Of a stretch of DNA of 64,000 bases, positions 44,089 through 52,606 are shown piece by piece (the stretch's first letter is position 1; each line of letters starts with the position of its first letter). Under the pieces are notes generated by a model that saw only the letters and a list, made by a program, of their open reading frames with translations, was not told the origin of the DNA and made no database searches. The translations under genes were made by a program, and so were the position numbers. Source of the stretch: Planctomycetota bacterium (lineage in GTDB: Bacteria; Planctomycetota; UBA1135; GCA-002686595); contig JAPLOF010000058.1 of the NCBI GenBank assembly GCA_026692665.1, positions 62,001 through 126,000 on the forward strand, read 5' to 3'.

Positions 44089-46023
44089 ATGGATCGCCGC
44101 ATCGAAATCCTGCCGGTCGCGCTGGCCCTCGCCCTCCTCGCCGGATCGGCCTCCGCGCAGGCGACTTCCGCCGGGACTCGTACGCGGCTCACGCCGAGCC
44201 TCGAGCGCGACCAGCGGTTCGCGGTGATCGGAGACTACGGCGTCGACTCGGTCGACGAGGGTCGGGTGGCGAGCCTCGTCGCGGGATGGGGGCCCGACTT
44301 CGTGGTCACGACGGGCGACAACAACTACCCCGAGGGCGCGGCCGCGACGATCGACGCGAACATCGGGAAGTACTGGCACGGCTTCATCGCGCCCTACACC
44401 GGCGCCTACGGCGCTGGCGCGAGCACGAACCGGTTCTTCCCCACCCTCGGGAACCACGACTGGATCCAGGCCGGCGCCGCGGCGTACCTGAACTACTTCG
44501 CGCTGCCCGGGAACGAACGCACCTACACGTTCGTGCGCGGCGCGGTTCGCTTCTGGGCGCTCGACAGCGATCCGGCCGAGCCGGACGGCATCACGCACGC
44601 CTCGGCGCAGGCACTGTGGCTGAAGGCCGGACTCGCCGCGGCGACGGAGCCGTTCCAGGTCGTGGTGTTCCATCACCCGCCGCATTCGTCGGGCACGCAC
44701 GGCGACGATGGGAACCTGGCCTGGCCGTTCCGCGAGTGGGGCGCGGACGTGGTTCTCAACGGGCACGACCACACCTACGAGCGCTTTTCGATCGGCGGAT
44801 TCCCGTATCTCGTGGTCGGCTTGGGCGGAGCGCCGATCTACGCCCTCGGCACGCCGCACGCGGGCAGTGTCGCGCGCTACAACGCGGACCACGGCGCGCT
44901 GATCGGCGACGTGCTGGGTGACCGCTTGCAGCTCTCGTTCGTCAGCGCCGAGGGCTTCGTCGCGGACCAGGTCGTGCTCGCGCCGGAAGCCGCGCTCGAC
45001 ACGCAGCTCCTCGTGCCGGCGGGCAGCGTGTGGCGCATCCGCGACGACGGCGTGGACCTCGGCACGGCCTGGTCCGCGAGCGCCTATGTGGACGCGGGCT
45101 GGACGTCCGGGCCGGCGCAGCTCGGATACGGGGACGGGGACGAGGCCACCACGGTGAGCTACGGCCCCGATCCGCAGCTGAAATGGCCCACCACGTACTT
45201 CCGGCACAGCTTCGCCGTCGCCGATCCGGCGGCGTTCGAGCGGCTCGTGCTGGAGACCACGTTCGACGACGGGGTCGCCGTGTACCTGAACGGCGTCCAG
45301 GTCGCGCGTCAGAACCTGCCCGCTGGGACGATCGCCTGGGGCCAGCTCGCCTCGGCGTCGATTTCCGGCGCCGACGAGAACCGCTGGACCGCCTTCGAGG
45401 TCCCCGCCGCGGCACTCCTGGCCGGGACCAATGTGCTGGCCGTCGAAGTCCACCAGGTCCTGCGCTCGAGTTCGGACATCACCTTCGACCTGCGGCTCAC
45501 GGGCCGGTTGCGCGGCACCACGCTGATCTCGCGCGGATCGACGTGGCGCTACCGCGACGCGGGCCTTCTGCCCGGCGCGGGCTGGCGCAGCAACGCCTAT
45601 GACGACAGCGCCTGGGCGCAGGGCCCCGCGCAGCTCGGCTACGGCGACGGCGGCGAGGCCACGGTTCTGTCCTACGGCCCGAATCCGGCCGCGAAACCGC
45701 TCACGACGTGGTTCCGGCGCACCTTCCAGGTGGCCAATGCGGCCTCGGTGCGCGGGCTCGGCCTGCGCCTCCTGGCCGACGACGGTGCGGCGATCTACGT
45801 GAACGGCGTCGAGGTCTTCCGCCGCAACCTCCCCGTGGAGGGCCTGGGGCCGGCGAGCGCCACCGAGCTCGCGCTCGACCTCGCCGACGAGGACACGTAC
45901 TGGGAGACGCTGCTCGATTCGCGTTGCCTCCGGAACGGGACGAACACGATCGCGATCGAGCTCCACCAGGCGTCCCCGACGGACCCGGATGCGAGCTTCG
46001 ATCTCGAGCTGATCGCGTACTAG
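44089..46023 (+). CDS. Secreted calcineurin-like metallophosphatase with two C-terminal beta-sandwich domains
   Basis: A 644-residue exported protein (signal peptide [17 protein letters not shown]). The metallophosphoesterase motifs are complete: [30 protein letters not shown] and NGHDHTYER, within residues 40-290. Two copies of a ~175-residue domain follow ([55 protein letters not shown]; and [55 protein letters not shown]). These look like carbohydrate-binding sandwiches. The substrate is unknown. Its stop codon overlaps the convergent EamA gene by 4 bp. Confidence 0.9.
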   Translation: MDRRIEILPVALALALLAGSASAQATSAGTRTRLTPSLERDQRFAVIGDYGVDSVDEGRVASLVAGWGPDFVVTTGDNNYPEGAAATIDANIGKYWHGFIAPYTGAYGAGASTNRFFPTLGNHDWIQAGAAAYLNYFALPGNERTYTFVRGAVRFWALDSDPAEPDGITHASAQALWLKAGLAAATEPFQVVVFHHPPHSSGTHGDDGNLAWPFREWGADVVLNGHDHTYERFSIGGFPYLVVGLGGAPIYALGTPHAGSVARYNADHGALIGDVLGDRLQLSFVSAEGFVADQVVLAPEAALDTQLLVPAGSVWRIRDDGVDLGTAWSASAYVDAGWTSGPAQLGYGDGDEATTVSYGPDPQLKWPTTYFRHSFAVADPAAFERLVLETTFDDGVAVYLNGVQVARQNLPAGTIAWGQLASASISGADENRWTAFEVPAAALLAGTNVLAVEVHQVLRSSSDITFDLRLTGRLRGTTLISRGSTWRYRDAGLLPGAGWRSNAYDDSAWAQGPAQLGYGDGGEATVLSYGPNPAAKPLTTWFRRTFQVANAASVRGLGLRLLADDGAAIYVNGVEVFRRNLPVEGLGPASATELALDLADEDTYWETLLDSRCLRNGTNTIAIELHQASPTDPDASFDLELIAY

Positions 46024-46907
46024 GGCTCGGGCTTCCGGCGTGGCGATCGACGCGCGTCGATCGCACCCTTCACCGTGGTCGCGACCGCCACGAGCACACC
46101 GCCCAGGATGGCCAGGGTGCCGGGCTCTTCGCCGTGCTCGAGCCAGGCCCAGATGGGGCTGAGGACCGGCTCGACGAGCAGGATCAGCGACGCCTCGAGC
46201 GCCGGCACGCGCGTCAGACCGAACGTGACGAAGCGGTAGGCCAGGGCGATCTGGACGACCCCGAGGAACAGGATCGTCGCCCAATCGGGGACGAAGCTCC
46301 CCTCCACCGGCAGCGCGAACGGCGCCGTCGCCGCCGCGGCGATCAGATTCCCGGCGACGACCGCGCCCGTGCCGCCGCCGGTCGAGCCGGCGGCGTTCGC
46401 GCGCTGGAGTCGGCGCAGGCCCATCATCGTGAAGCCCCAGCCGACGCCGGAGGCCAGCGCGAGCGCGTTGCCGAGGCTCGGATTCGGCGCCGTCGCCTGC
46501 GCCGCGGGTGTGCCCACGACCAGGAGCCCGAGTGCCACCGCCATGGCGAGAAGGAACGGCACGTCGCGCTTCGTCGCGCGTTCGCCCAGGATCCACGGGC
46601 CGAAGAGCAGGATGTAGACCGGCGCCGTCGACTGCAGGTAGATCGTGCTCGCGGCGGTCGTCAGCTTGTTCGCGAGCACGAACAGCACGAGGGTTCCGGC
46701 ATAGGCGATGCCCACGAGCCACTCTCCGCGGGTCGGGAAGCGTCGCGCGGAAGGCACGAGGCACACGAAAGCAGCCGCGGCGACCAGCGAGCGAAAACAG
46801 GCGACCTGCCACGCGTCGAACGTGGTGCCCTTGATCAGCGCGCCGCCGCTCGAGAAGAGAACCGCCGCCACGACGAGCGCGATGCGAGCTTTGGACACGG
46901 CCTGCAC
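46020..46907 (-). CDS. EamA/DMT-superfamily transporter
   Basis: A 295-residue protein with about ten membrane helices in two EamA halves. The first half contains FSSGGALIKGTTFDAWQVACFRSL and STAPVYILLFGPWILGE; the second contains IALAYRFVTFGLTRVPALEASLILLVEPVLSPIWAWL, a typical EamA signature. The family moves small metabolites such as amino acids; the substrate is unknown. I chose the GTG at 46907 because no ATG precedes the first helix. Its end overlaps the metallophosphatase stop on the opposite strand. Confidence 0.87.
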   Translation of the reverse strand: MQAVSKARIALVVAAVLFSSGGALIKGTTFDAWQVACFRSLVAAAAFVCLVPSARRFPTRGEWLVGIAYAGTLVLFVLANKLTTAASTIYLQSTAPVYILLFGPWILGERATKRDVPFLLAMAVALGLLVVGTPAAQATAPNPSLGNALALASGVGWGFTMMGLRRLQRANAAGSTGGGTGAVVAGNLIAAAATAPFALPVEGSFVPDWATILFLGVVQIALAYRFVTFGLTRVPALEASLILLVEPVLSPIWAWLEHGEEPGTLAILGGVLVAVATTVKGAIDARRSPRRKPEP

Positions 46908-46953
46908 GAGTGCGCGGAACGGTACGGAGGGGTGGGGTGCGCCCGCAAGCGCG

Positions 46954-47595
46954 GTGTACGATCGTCGCGTGGACGAGATCCGTTCTCCGAGCGCAGAGTT
47001 CAGCGGGGCACGCGAATCCGGCCGCGCGGCCTGGCGCGCGGCGCGCAACTTCGAGGACCTGTGCCTGCTCGGCGCGGCGTTCCTCGAGCGCCGTTGCGCC
47101 CACTTCCCGGGCTGGGGGTCGCCCGATCCGGACGAGGAGACCGACGCGATCCGCGACGCGCTCGTCGCCCTCCACTCCCGCGGTTTCCTTTCGGTCGCTT
47201 CGCAGCCCGGATTCGAGGGCACTCTCGACGGCCACGTCATCCGCCAGCGCGCGTTCGTCGCCGGGTTCGCGCGCCCGGCGCTCGCGCGGAGCTTCGTGCG
47301 CGCGGATCGCATCGCCGTCCGGGCCTGGTTCCCCGACGGCTCCTTCGCGTGTGGGTCCATGGGCGTCGACGGCGTCGCCTTGCACGAGCCCGAGGCGATG
47401 ACGTGCGTCGACGGCGTCGCGCGCGTCGTTTCGGGGCACGACGCGCGCGAAGCGGAGCTCGCGCTCTTCGCCGACGAGCTGGGCGAAGCCGCGCTGCGCG
47501 AGCTCGCCGCATCCGCGTACGTCACGGCCTGGGACCCCGAGTTCGGGCGCGCACGCTTCCTGTGGGACGAGATGCTCCACCTTGGCGCGCACTGA
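46954..47595 (+). CDS. Hypothetical protein resembling DUF6919
   Basis: The GTG at 46954 gives 213 residues; a second GTG at 46969 is possible, and the longer frame overlaps the EamA start. The central part (WRAARNFEDLCLLGAAFLERR, CAHFPGWGSPDPDEETDAI and GFLSVASQPGF) resembles, from memory, the DUF6919 family of actinobacteria. The role is unknown. It overlaps the SGNH-like gene by 14 bp, so the two are probably translated together. Confidence 0.68.
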   Translation: MYDRRVDEIRSPSAEFSGARESGRAAWRAARNFEDLCLLGAAFLERRCAHFPGWGSPDPDEETDAIRDALVALHSRGFLSVASQPGFEGTLDGHVIRQRAFVAGFARPALARSFVRADRIAVRAWFPDGSFACGSMGVDGVALHEPEAMTCVDGVARVVSGHDAREAELALFADELGEAALRELAASAYVTAWDPEFGRARFLWDEMLHLGAH

Positions 47596-48355
47596 GATCG
47601 AACCCCGCGCGCGCCTCGTCCTCCTGGGCGCGAGCAACGTGCGCCGCGTGCTCCCCGAGCTCCTGCGCGAAGCGCGCTGGCGGCTGGGAGGCCCGTTGCA
47701 GGTCCTCGTCTCCCACGGCAACGGCCGTTCGTACCTCGGGGCGAGCTCGTTCCTAGGCCGCGGCCTCGACAAGATCGCGCCCGAGCCCTTCTGGGCCTTC
47801 GAGGCCGACGCCGACGTGCCCACGTTCGCGCTCGTCGCCGACGCCGGCAACGACCTCGCGTACGGATCTCCGCCGGAACCCGTGGCCGAGGCGATCGAGC
47901 GCGTCGTCGCGCGCCTCGCACGGCGGGGCGCACGCACGGTGATCCTCGGACTCCCGCTCGCGAGCCTCGAGAGCGTCGGCGCGCTGCGCTTCGGCCTGAC
48001 GCGCACGCTCTTCTTCCCCACCCGCCGGGTGGATCGGTCGCGCCTGCTCGAAGCCGCGCGCGACCTCGACCGCCGGCTCGCTGCGATCGCGCGCGCGCAC
48101 GGGGCGGCGTTCGTCCCCCCGCGCGGCGACTGGTACGGCCTGGATCCGATCCACGTGCGCCTGCGCGCCCGCGCCGAAGCGTCCCGGCTCCTCTTCGAGG
48201 GCTTCGGGCCCCGGATCCCGGTGGCTCCGAACAGCCTCGAGCTGGGCGCCCTGGGCCGCCTGAAGCCCGCCGCCTGGACCTGGTTCGGACACCCGGCGCG
48301 CTGGCCCCAGCCTTCCGCGGTGCTCGGGGACGGCACACGAGTCTCCTGGATCTGA
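47582..48355 (+). CDS. SGNH/GDSL-like hydrolase-fold protein
   Basis: A 257-residue protein starting at a TTG (47582); no ATG or GTG lies before the first beta strand. The blocks fit an SGNH fold: LVLLGASN (with Ser in block I), SHGNGRSYLG, VADAGNDLAYG (Asn in block III) and DPIHVR (Asp and His in block V). The block I motif GASN differs from the usual GDSL, so activity is likely but not certain. There is no signal peptide. It overlaps the preceding gene. A role in ester hydrolysis is only inferred. Confidence 0.72.
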   Translation: MARTEIEPRARLVLLGASNVRRVLPELLREARWRLGGPLQVLVSHGNGRSYLGASSFLGRGLDKIAPEPFWAFEADADVPTFALVADAGNDLAYGSPPEPVAEAIERVVARLARRGARTVILGLPLASLESVGALRFGLTRTLFFPTRRVDRSRLLEAARDLDRRLAAIARAHGAAFVPPRGDWYGLDPIHVRLRARAEASRLLFEGFGPRIPVAPNSLELGALGRLKPAAWTWFGHPARWPQPSAVLGDGTRVSWI

Positions 48356-48452
48356 GGCTCCGGAAGCCCGGGCTCACAGTGGCGCGCCGGCATTCGTACC
48401 GGGCTCGTCAGCGCGTATCCTCGCGACCCATCCCCCACCGGAGCCAGAGACC

Positions 48453-49394
48453 GTGAGCGCGAAGACCCCCGGAACGAACCTAGCGCGCAGCGCCGTGTAC
48501 CTCGCGGCGGCCTGGCTGATCACGTGGGCGGGCATGAAGCTCTTCCTGGGCAATCCGCAGAGCCTGCCGGAGACGGTGCGCAACCTCTCGCCGTTCGGCC
48601 CCGAGCTGACGTTCCGCGTGGCGATCGCGCTGGAGCTCTCGATCTTCTGCCTGGCCATGCTGAAGCCGCACCTGGGCTGGTTGCCGCTGGCCGGCCTCTA
48701 CGCGTTCTTCCTCGCGCTGCTCGTCCCCATGGTCGCATCGGGCGCCGAGTCGTGCGGGTGCGGCGGCGGCGCGTTCAAGATGCCGCCCATCGTGATGCTC
48801 TCGGTCGACGCGGCCCTGCTCCTCGGCATCGTCCTGACGCGGCCCTGGAAGCGACTCTTCGGCCCGGGGCTCTCCACGCTGCTGCTCCTCTTCGGGGTGG
48901 CGGCGTCGTGGGCGGCTCCGTGGCTCGTGATCCGCTCCTCGAGCACGGCCGACGGTCCGCTGGTCATCGACTCCAAGACGGGCACGGTGCGCAGCGGGGC
49001 GGGCGAGATCCGGTATGCGTTCCTGGATCCGTCGAAGTGGAAGGGCCGGACGATCGTCGACGTCACGGAGCTCACGCAGTGGATCGCCGCGGATCTCCTC
49101 CCCGTCGAAGGCAGCATCGTGTTCTGGCGCCAGAGCTGTCCCCACTGCGCCCAGCACCTGCGCGAGATGGCGGCCAAGGACGACGGTTCGCGGCAGGTCC
49201 TGCTGGTGCAGGCGCGCGACGACCTGAAGAACGGGCGCGAGGTCGACGCGATGCCGCAGGGCGCGCACGTCACGACGTTCGCCTTCCCCGAGAACCTCGA
49301 GTGCGCCTTCACGACGCCCTGCGAAGTGGTGATCCAGGGCGGGGCGGTCAGCGCCATCCTGTACGAGAAGGACTTCCACCCCGAAGGCGGGTGA
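48453..49394 (+). CDS. MauE/DoxX-like membrane protein with thioredoxin-like CPHC domain
   Basis: A 313-residue protein (GTG start). Four to five helices in the first ~165 residues include ITWAGMKLFLG and a CGCGGGAFK loop, as in MauE/DoxX-type proteins. The C-terminal ~110 residues contain SIVFWRQSCPHCAQHLREM, a thioredoxin-like CPHC site, followed by short strands ending in VVIQGGAVSAILYEKDF. It could supply or shuttle reducing equivalents to exported thiol proteins, such as the Cys-rich secreted proteins of this genome; that link is inference. It is convergent with the methyltransferase gene, 33 bp away. Confidence 0.78.
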   Translation: MSAKTPGTNLARSAVYLAAAWLITWAGMKLFLGNPQSLPETVRNLSPFGPELTFRVAIALELSIFCLAMLKPHLGWLPLAGLYAFFLALLVPMVASGAESCGCGGGAFKMPPIVMLSVDAALLLGIVLTRPWKRLFGPGLSTLLLLFGVAASWAAPWLVIRSSSTADGPLVIDSKTGTVRSGAGEIRYAFLDPSKWKGRTIVDVTELTQWIAADLLPVEGSIVFWRQSCPHCAQHLREMAAKDDGSRQVLLVQARDDLKNGREVDAMPQGAHVTTFAFPENLECAFTTPCEVVIQGGAVSAILYEKDFHPEGG

Positions 49395-49427
49395 CGAGGA
49401 ACGCCAACCGCCGGCCCGCGGCGTGCG

Positions 49428-50291
49428 CTACCGGAAGGCCAGGATGTAGGCCACCCAACCGGCGCAGTTCTGGCAGGAGGCGCCCGTCTCGTCGAGCTTG
49501 TAGATGCCGCTGCCCTCGTCGTGCGCGTTCGACTGCTCGAAGTACGAGCGCACGTCGCGGAACCCGGCCTCGCGCAGGAGCTCCTTGATCTCCGGCATCG
49601 ACCAGAACCGCCACTCGTAGGTGAACGCGCGCTTCATCTCGGTGCCGTCGCGGAAGCGGAAGTGGATGTGGCACGTGTAGTCGTTCGTGCCCGGCAGGTA
49701 GCGATGCTGGTCCCACACGTAGGTGAAGCCGCCCTCGACCTTGCGCTCCTCCTCCATCTCCTCGGTCGCTTCCGTGCCGCCGTAGATGTCGAGCGCGAAG
49801 AGTCCGTCCTTGGCGAGCCCGCGATGCACGCAGCGGAAGTACTCCACCATCTCGGCGCGCGTCTTGAAGATGCAGTACGAGAAGTTCTGCGCGAGACGGA
49901 TGTCCGCCGGACGGTCGCCGCGCACTCGCACGTCGCGCTGGTGCAGCGCCACGCGCTGCGCCGCCGCGCCGAGCGGAGCCAGGTTGTGCTCGCGGCTCCA
50001 CGCGAGCGTCGTGGCGTCCAGATCGTAGCCCTCGGCCGTGCGGTCCTTGTGACCCTTCACCCACGTCGCGGACAGGAACGCGGTGCCGCAGAAGTCCTCG
50101 CGCAGATGCAGCGGCTCGCGACCGCGCTCGCGCCGGTAGTGGCGGGCCACGAACGCCAGGTCGTGCTCGGGCGACTGGACGGCGAGCTGATACAGCTCGT
50201 ACTTGTCGGCGGTGCGCGCCGTGTAGCGCGGACGACGCACGAGAGCGCGGCGCCGCAAGACCGGGCGCGTGGAACTGCTGGAAGCGGGCAT
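49428..50291 (-). CDS. Class I SAM-dependent methyltransferase
   Basis: A 287-residue protein. REDFCGTAFLSATWVKG is motif I (variant of the G-x-G loop) followed by GYDLDATTLAWSREHNL, with the acidic residue that holds the SAM ribose. ADIRLAQNFSYCIFKTRAEMVEYFRCVHRGLAKDGLFALDIYGG is the motif II/III region. The N-terminal LYQLAVQSPEHDLAFVARHY is shared with a group of uncharacterised methyltransferases. The substrate is unknown. It lies about 58 bp downstream of an M28 peptidase gene on the same strand. Confidence 0.85.
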   Translation of the reverse strand: MPASSSSTRPVLRRRALVRRPRYTARTADKYELYQLAVQSPEHDLAFVARHYRRERGREPLHLREDFCGTAFLSATWVKGHKDRTAEGYDLDATTLAWSREHNLAPLGAAAQRVALHQRDVRVRGDRPADIRLAQNFSYCIFKTRAEMVEYFRCVHRGLAKDGLFALDIYGGTEATEEMEEERKVEGGFTYVWDQHRYLPGTNDYTCHIHFRFRDGTEMKRAFTYEWRFWSMPEIKELLREAGFRDVRSYFEQSNAHDEGSGIYKLDETGASCQNCAGWVAYILAFR

Positions 50292-50349
50292 GGGGACTCC
50301 GTCGAGGGCGCGAGATCCTAGTCGATCCGGCGTCCGATCGGGTCGGGCT

Positions 50350-51864
50350 TCAGCGCGGGGAGACCGGCGGCTTGCCGGCTGTCCAGACCAGTGCGATCTC
50401 GCCGTCGGCCACGAGCCGCACGGCCTTCTCGCCCGTGGCCGCGCACTCCGTCAGGTGCTCGAAGTCGATGCGGTCGGCCTCGTCGCTCGGCGCGTGGTAG
50501 TCGGCGTGCAGGTCGTAGCTCGAGAACGTCTGGCCGATGACCCCGCGCAGCACGAACGCGTAGTTGTCCGAACGCTCGAAGAAGTGCTGTTCGGGGCGCG
50601 GATCGGTGGACACGCGGAACTTCCGCTCGCGCAGGAGCGGGCCCAGGTTGGTGAGCTCGTCCCCCGTGAGCCACATCGCGCCCCGGCCGCCGACCTTCGC
50701 GTCGGGGCGACCGATCATCTCGAAGTTCAGGTTCGCGAGCGTGCGGTCGAGCGGCACGACGGGCCGCTCGAGGTACTCCTCGGTGCCCAGCAGACCCACT
50801 TCCTCGCCCGTCGCGAGCAGCACGATCACGTCGGCCGCCAGCGGGGCGCCGGCGCGCAGAGCCCCGGCGATCTCGAGCACGGTCGCGACTCCGGAGGCGT
50901 CGTCGTCGGCGCCGTTGTAGATCGTGTCCGTGCCCTTCTCGGCCGCGTGACCGTGGGCGATGTGGTCGTAGTGCGCGCTGATCACGACCGCGCGTTCCTG
51001 TCCGTCCCGCGGCGATCGCCCGGGGATGCGCCCGACCACGTTCGAGCTCGTCAGGCGTTCGACCTCGGCCTCGACGTGCAGCGCGATCGTCAAGACCGAG
51101 CCGCCGCGCAGGCGCTCGAGGGCCTCTCCGTGGACGCGGATCACGCCGTCGGCGCGGCGCGCTTCCTTCCCCGCGCGACGCAGACCGCCGGTCATGGAGG
51201 CCGGGTCGCGCGGCCGGCCGGCTTTCTTCGATCCGGGCGCGAGGATCGCGCCAAAGCCCTCCCCGGCGCCGAATCCCCCGTCGGCGAGCCATCGCCGACG
51301 TTCGCCGGCCGAAGCATCGAGGAACAGCGCGATGCCGCGGTCGGCCTGCGCCGGCAGGTCCTTGGCGGTCTTCGCGACGACGACGCGCAACGCGTCCGCG
51401 GCCGCCTCGTTCCAGGGCAGGTCGAAGTCGGGGCCGTAGGCGAGCTCGGTCCGCTTGTCGCCGGGCCCGACGAAGGCGAGCCGCGGCGTGGATTTCAGGC
51501 GCGGGCGCTCGAGCGCGACGGCTTGCAGGAAGGTGCCCCCGTCGCCCGCGGGGTCCGCGCCCTGGGCGCGCAGGACTTCGGCGAGGTAGGCCGCCGCGCG
51601 GTCGCATTCCGGCGTGCCCGTGACGCGCCCCCCGAGCTCGTCGGACGCCAACCAGCGCACGTGCGCTTCGATCTCGGCGCGCGTGATCGCCGGCACGAGC
51701 TTCGGGATCGGCGGAGCCTTCGTCGCGGCGCCGTGGTCGAGCAGCAGGGCAGCGGAGAGTCCGAGTGCGGCGAGCGGTACGAACAGCATGGCGAGGAGCG
51801 TAACGCCGATCGCTCCGGGCCGCCTCTCGTGAGGGCGGATCGCGCGGGGAGCCCGAAAACGCAC
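50350..51864 (-). CDS. M28-family metallopeptidase
   Basis: A 504-residue protein with one N-terminal helix (residues ~19-40, VTLLAMLFVPLAALGLSAALL) for anchoring or export. A PA-like insert separates the N-terminal part (VRWLASDELGGRVTGT) from the zinc peptidase core. Zinc and catalytic residues appear in ISAHYDHIAHG (His, Asp), NGADDDASG (Asp), ATGEEVGLLGTE (Glu-Glu), NFEMIGR and YHAPSDEADRID (His). The family comprises exported aminopeptidases and related enzymes. It has a different architecture from the membrane M28 protein at 21837. Confidence 0.92.
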   Translation of the reverse strand: MRFRAPRAIRPHERRPGAIGVTLLAMLFVPLAALGLSAALLLDHGAATKAPPIPKLVPAITRAEIEAHVRWLASDELGGRVTGTPECDRAAAYLAEVLRAQGADPAGDGGTFLQAVALERPRLKSTPRLAFVGPGDKRTELAYGPDFDLPWNEAAADALRVVVAKTAKDLPAQADRGIALFLDASAGERRRWLADGGFGAGEGFGAILAPGSKKAGRPRDPASMTGGLRRAGKEARRADGVIRVHGEALERLRGGSVLTIALHVEAEVERLTSSNVVGRIPGRSPRDGQERAVVISAHYDHIAHGHAAEKGTDTIYNGADDDASGVATVLEIAGALRAGAPLAADVIVLLATGEEVGLLGTEEYLERPVVPLDRTLANLNFEMIGRPDAKVGGRGAMWLTGDELTNLGPLLRERKFRVSTDPRPEQHFFERSDNYAFVLRGVIGQTFSSYDLHADYHAPSDEADRIDFEHLTECAATGEKAVRLVADGEIALVWTAGKPPVSPR

Positions 51865-51907
51865 TCGCGCGCGGACGGGTCCACGCGCGAGTGCTTCGAG
51901 ATCGAGT

Positions 51908-52159
51908 TCAGATCAGGTCGCGCAGCGCGCGCAACATCTGCTCGTTCTGGCACGGATCGGCGACCGAGATGCGCACGGCGCCATCGACTTGCCGCGGAAC
52001 GCTCATCACGCCCGGGGCGAGACGGCGATTGACGCGGCGGGCGAGTTCCGTCGGGTGCTCCACATGGAGCAAGATCCACTGCCCGACCGAGGGCATCGGG
52101 CGGATGCCCGGGATCATGGCGAGACGGGACGTGAAACGGTCTTTCTCCTCATCGAGCAT
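51908..52159 (-). pseudogene. HisC-like aminotransferase C-terminal remnant
   Basis: From the ATG at 52159 an 83-residue frame ends at 51908. It looks like the last part of a class I/II aminotransferase of the histidinol-phosphate type: FTSRLAMIPGIRPMPSVGQWILLHV, ELARRVNRRLAPGV and GAVRISVADPCQNEQMLRALRDL (the usual R-I-(T/S)-V-G ... N ... L end). The PLP lysine and the large domain are absent. The upstream sequence in the same frame (to 52480) has no aminotransferase features, so I call it a truncated remnant; it could be a small standalone gene. Confidence 0.5.
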
Positions 52160-52606
52160 GGGGCGGCCTGCCTTGCCGGCGCAGCGACGCGTCGGGGCAC
52201 TCGGGTCCGTTGCCGGGTGCCAAACTGGCCGCCCACCCCCCCGGTGGGTCGAGAAGTAGATCCAGTTCGGCGGCTGGCGGAGCCTCCCGGACCGTCCGTC
52301 CAGAATCTGGAAGGAGCGGACCGCGGCCCCGTGGACCAGCCGTGCCACAGCGAAGGGCACGCTATCTGGTGGTATGAGGCCCCACAAGCGCAAGCAGGCC
52401 CGGTTTCCACATCGAAAGCGCAACTTCCCATTTTTGGGACGGACCGCAAGGAATGCTCCGACTCGAGATGGACTCCGCACGGGAGCCTGCTCCGCACTTT
52501 CCGGCTGCCGATCCGGCCGCCGCGCGGGCGCGGGTCCGCCCCACCCGGAGCGCGGAATTCCCGGCGCGCAGTGCCGGGCGCCGAGCGGCCCGTCCGGCTG
52601 GACCGA
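52160..52606. other. Intergenic region without a supported gene
   Basis: About 450 bp between the enzyme I-like gene and the aminotransferase remnant, both on the minus strand. It has short open frames on both strands, none with recognisable protein features. A hairpin, CCCGGC/GCCGGG at 52560-52578, could be a terminator for the enzyme I-like gene. It contains a T5 run (CATTTTTGGG) near 52430. Confidence 0.4.
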
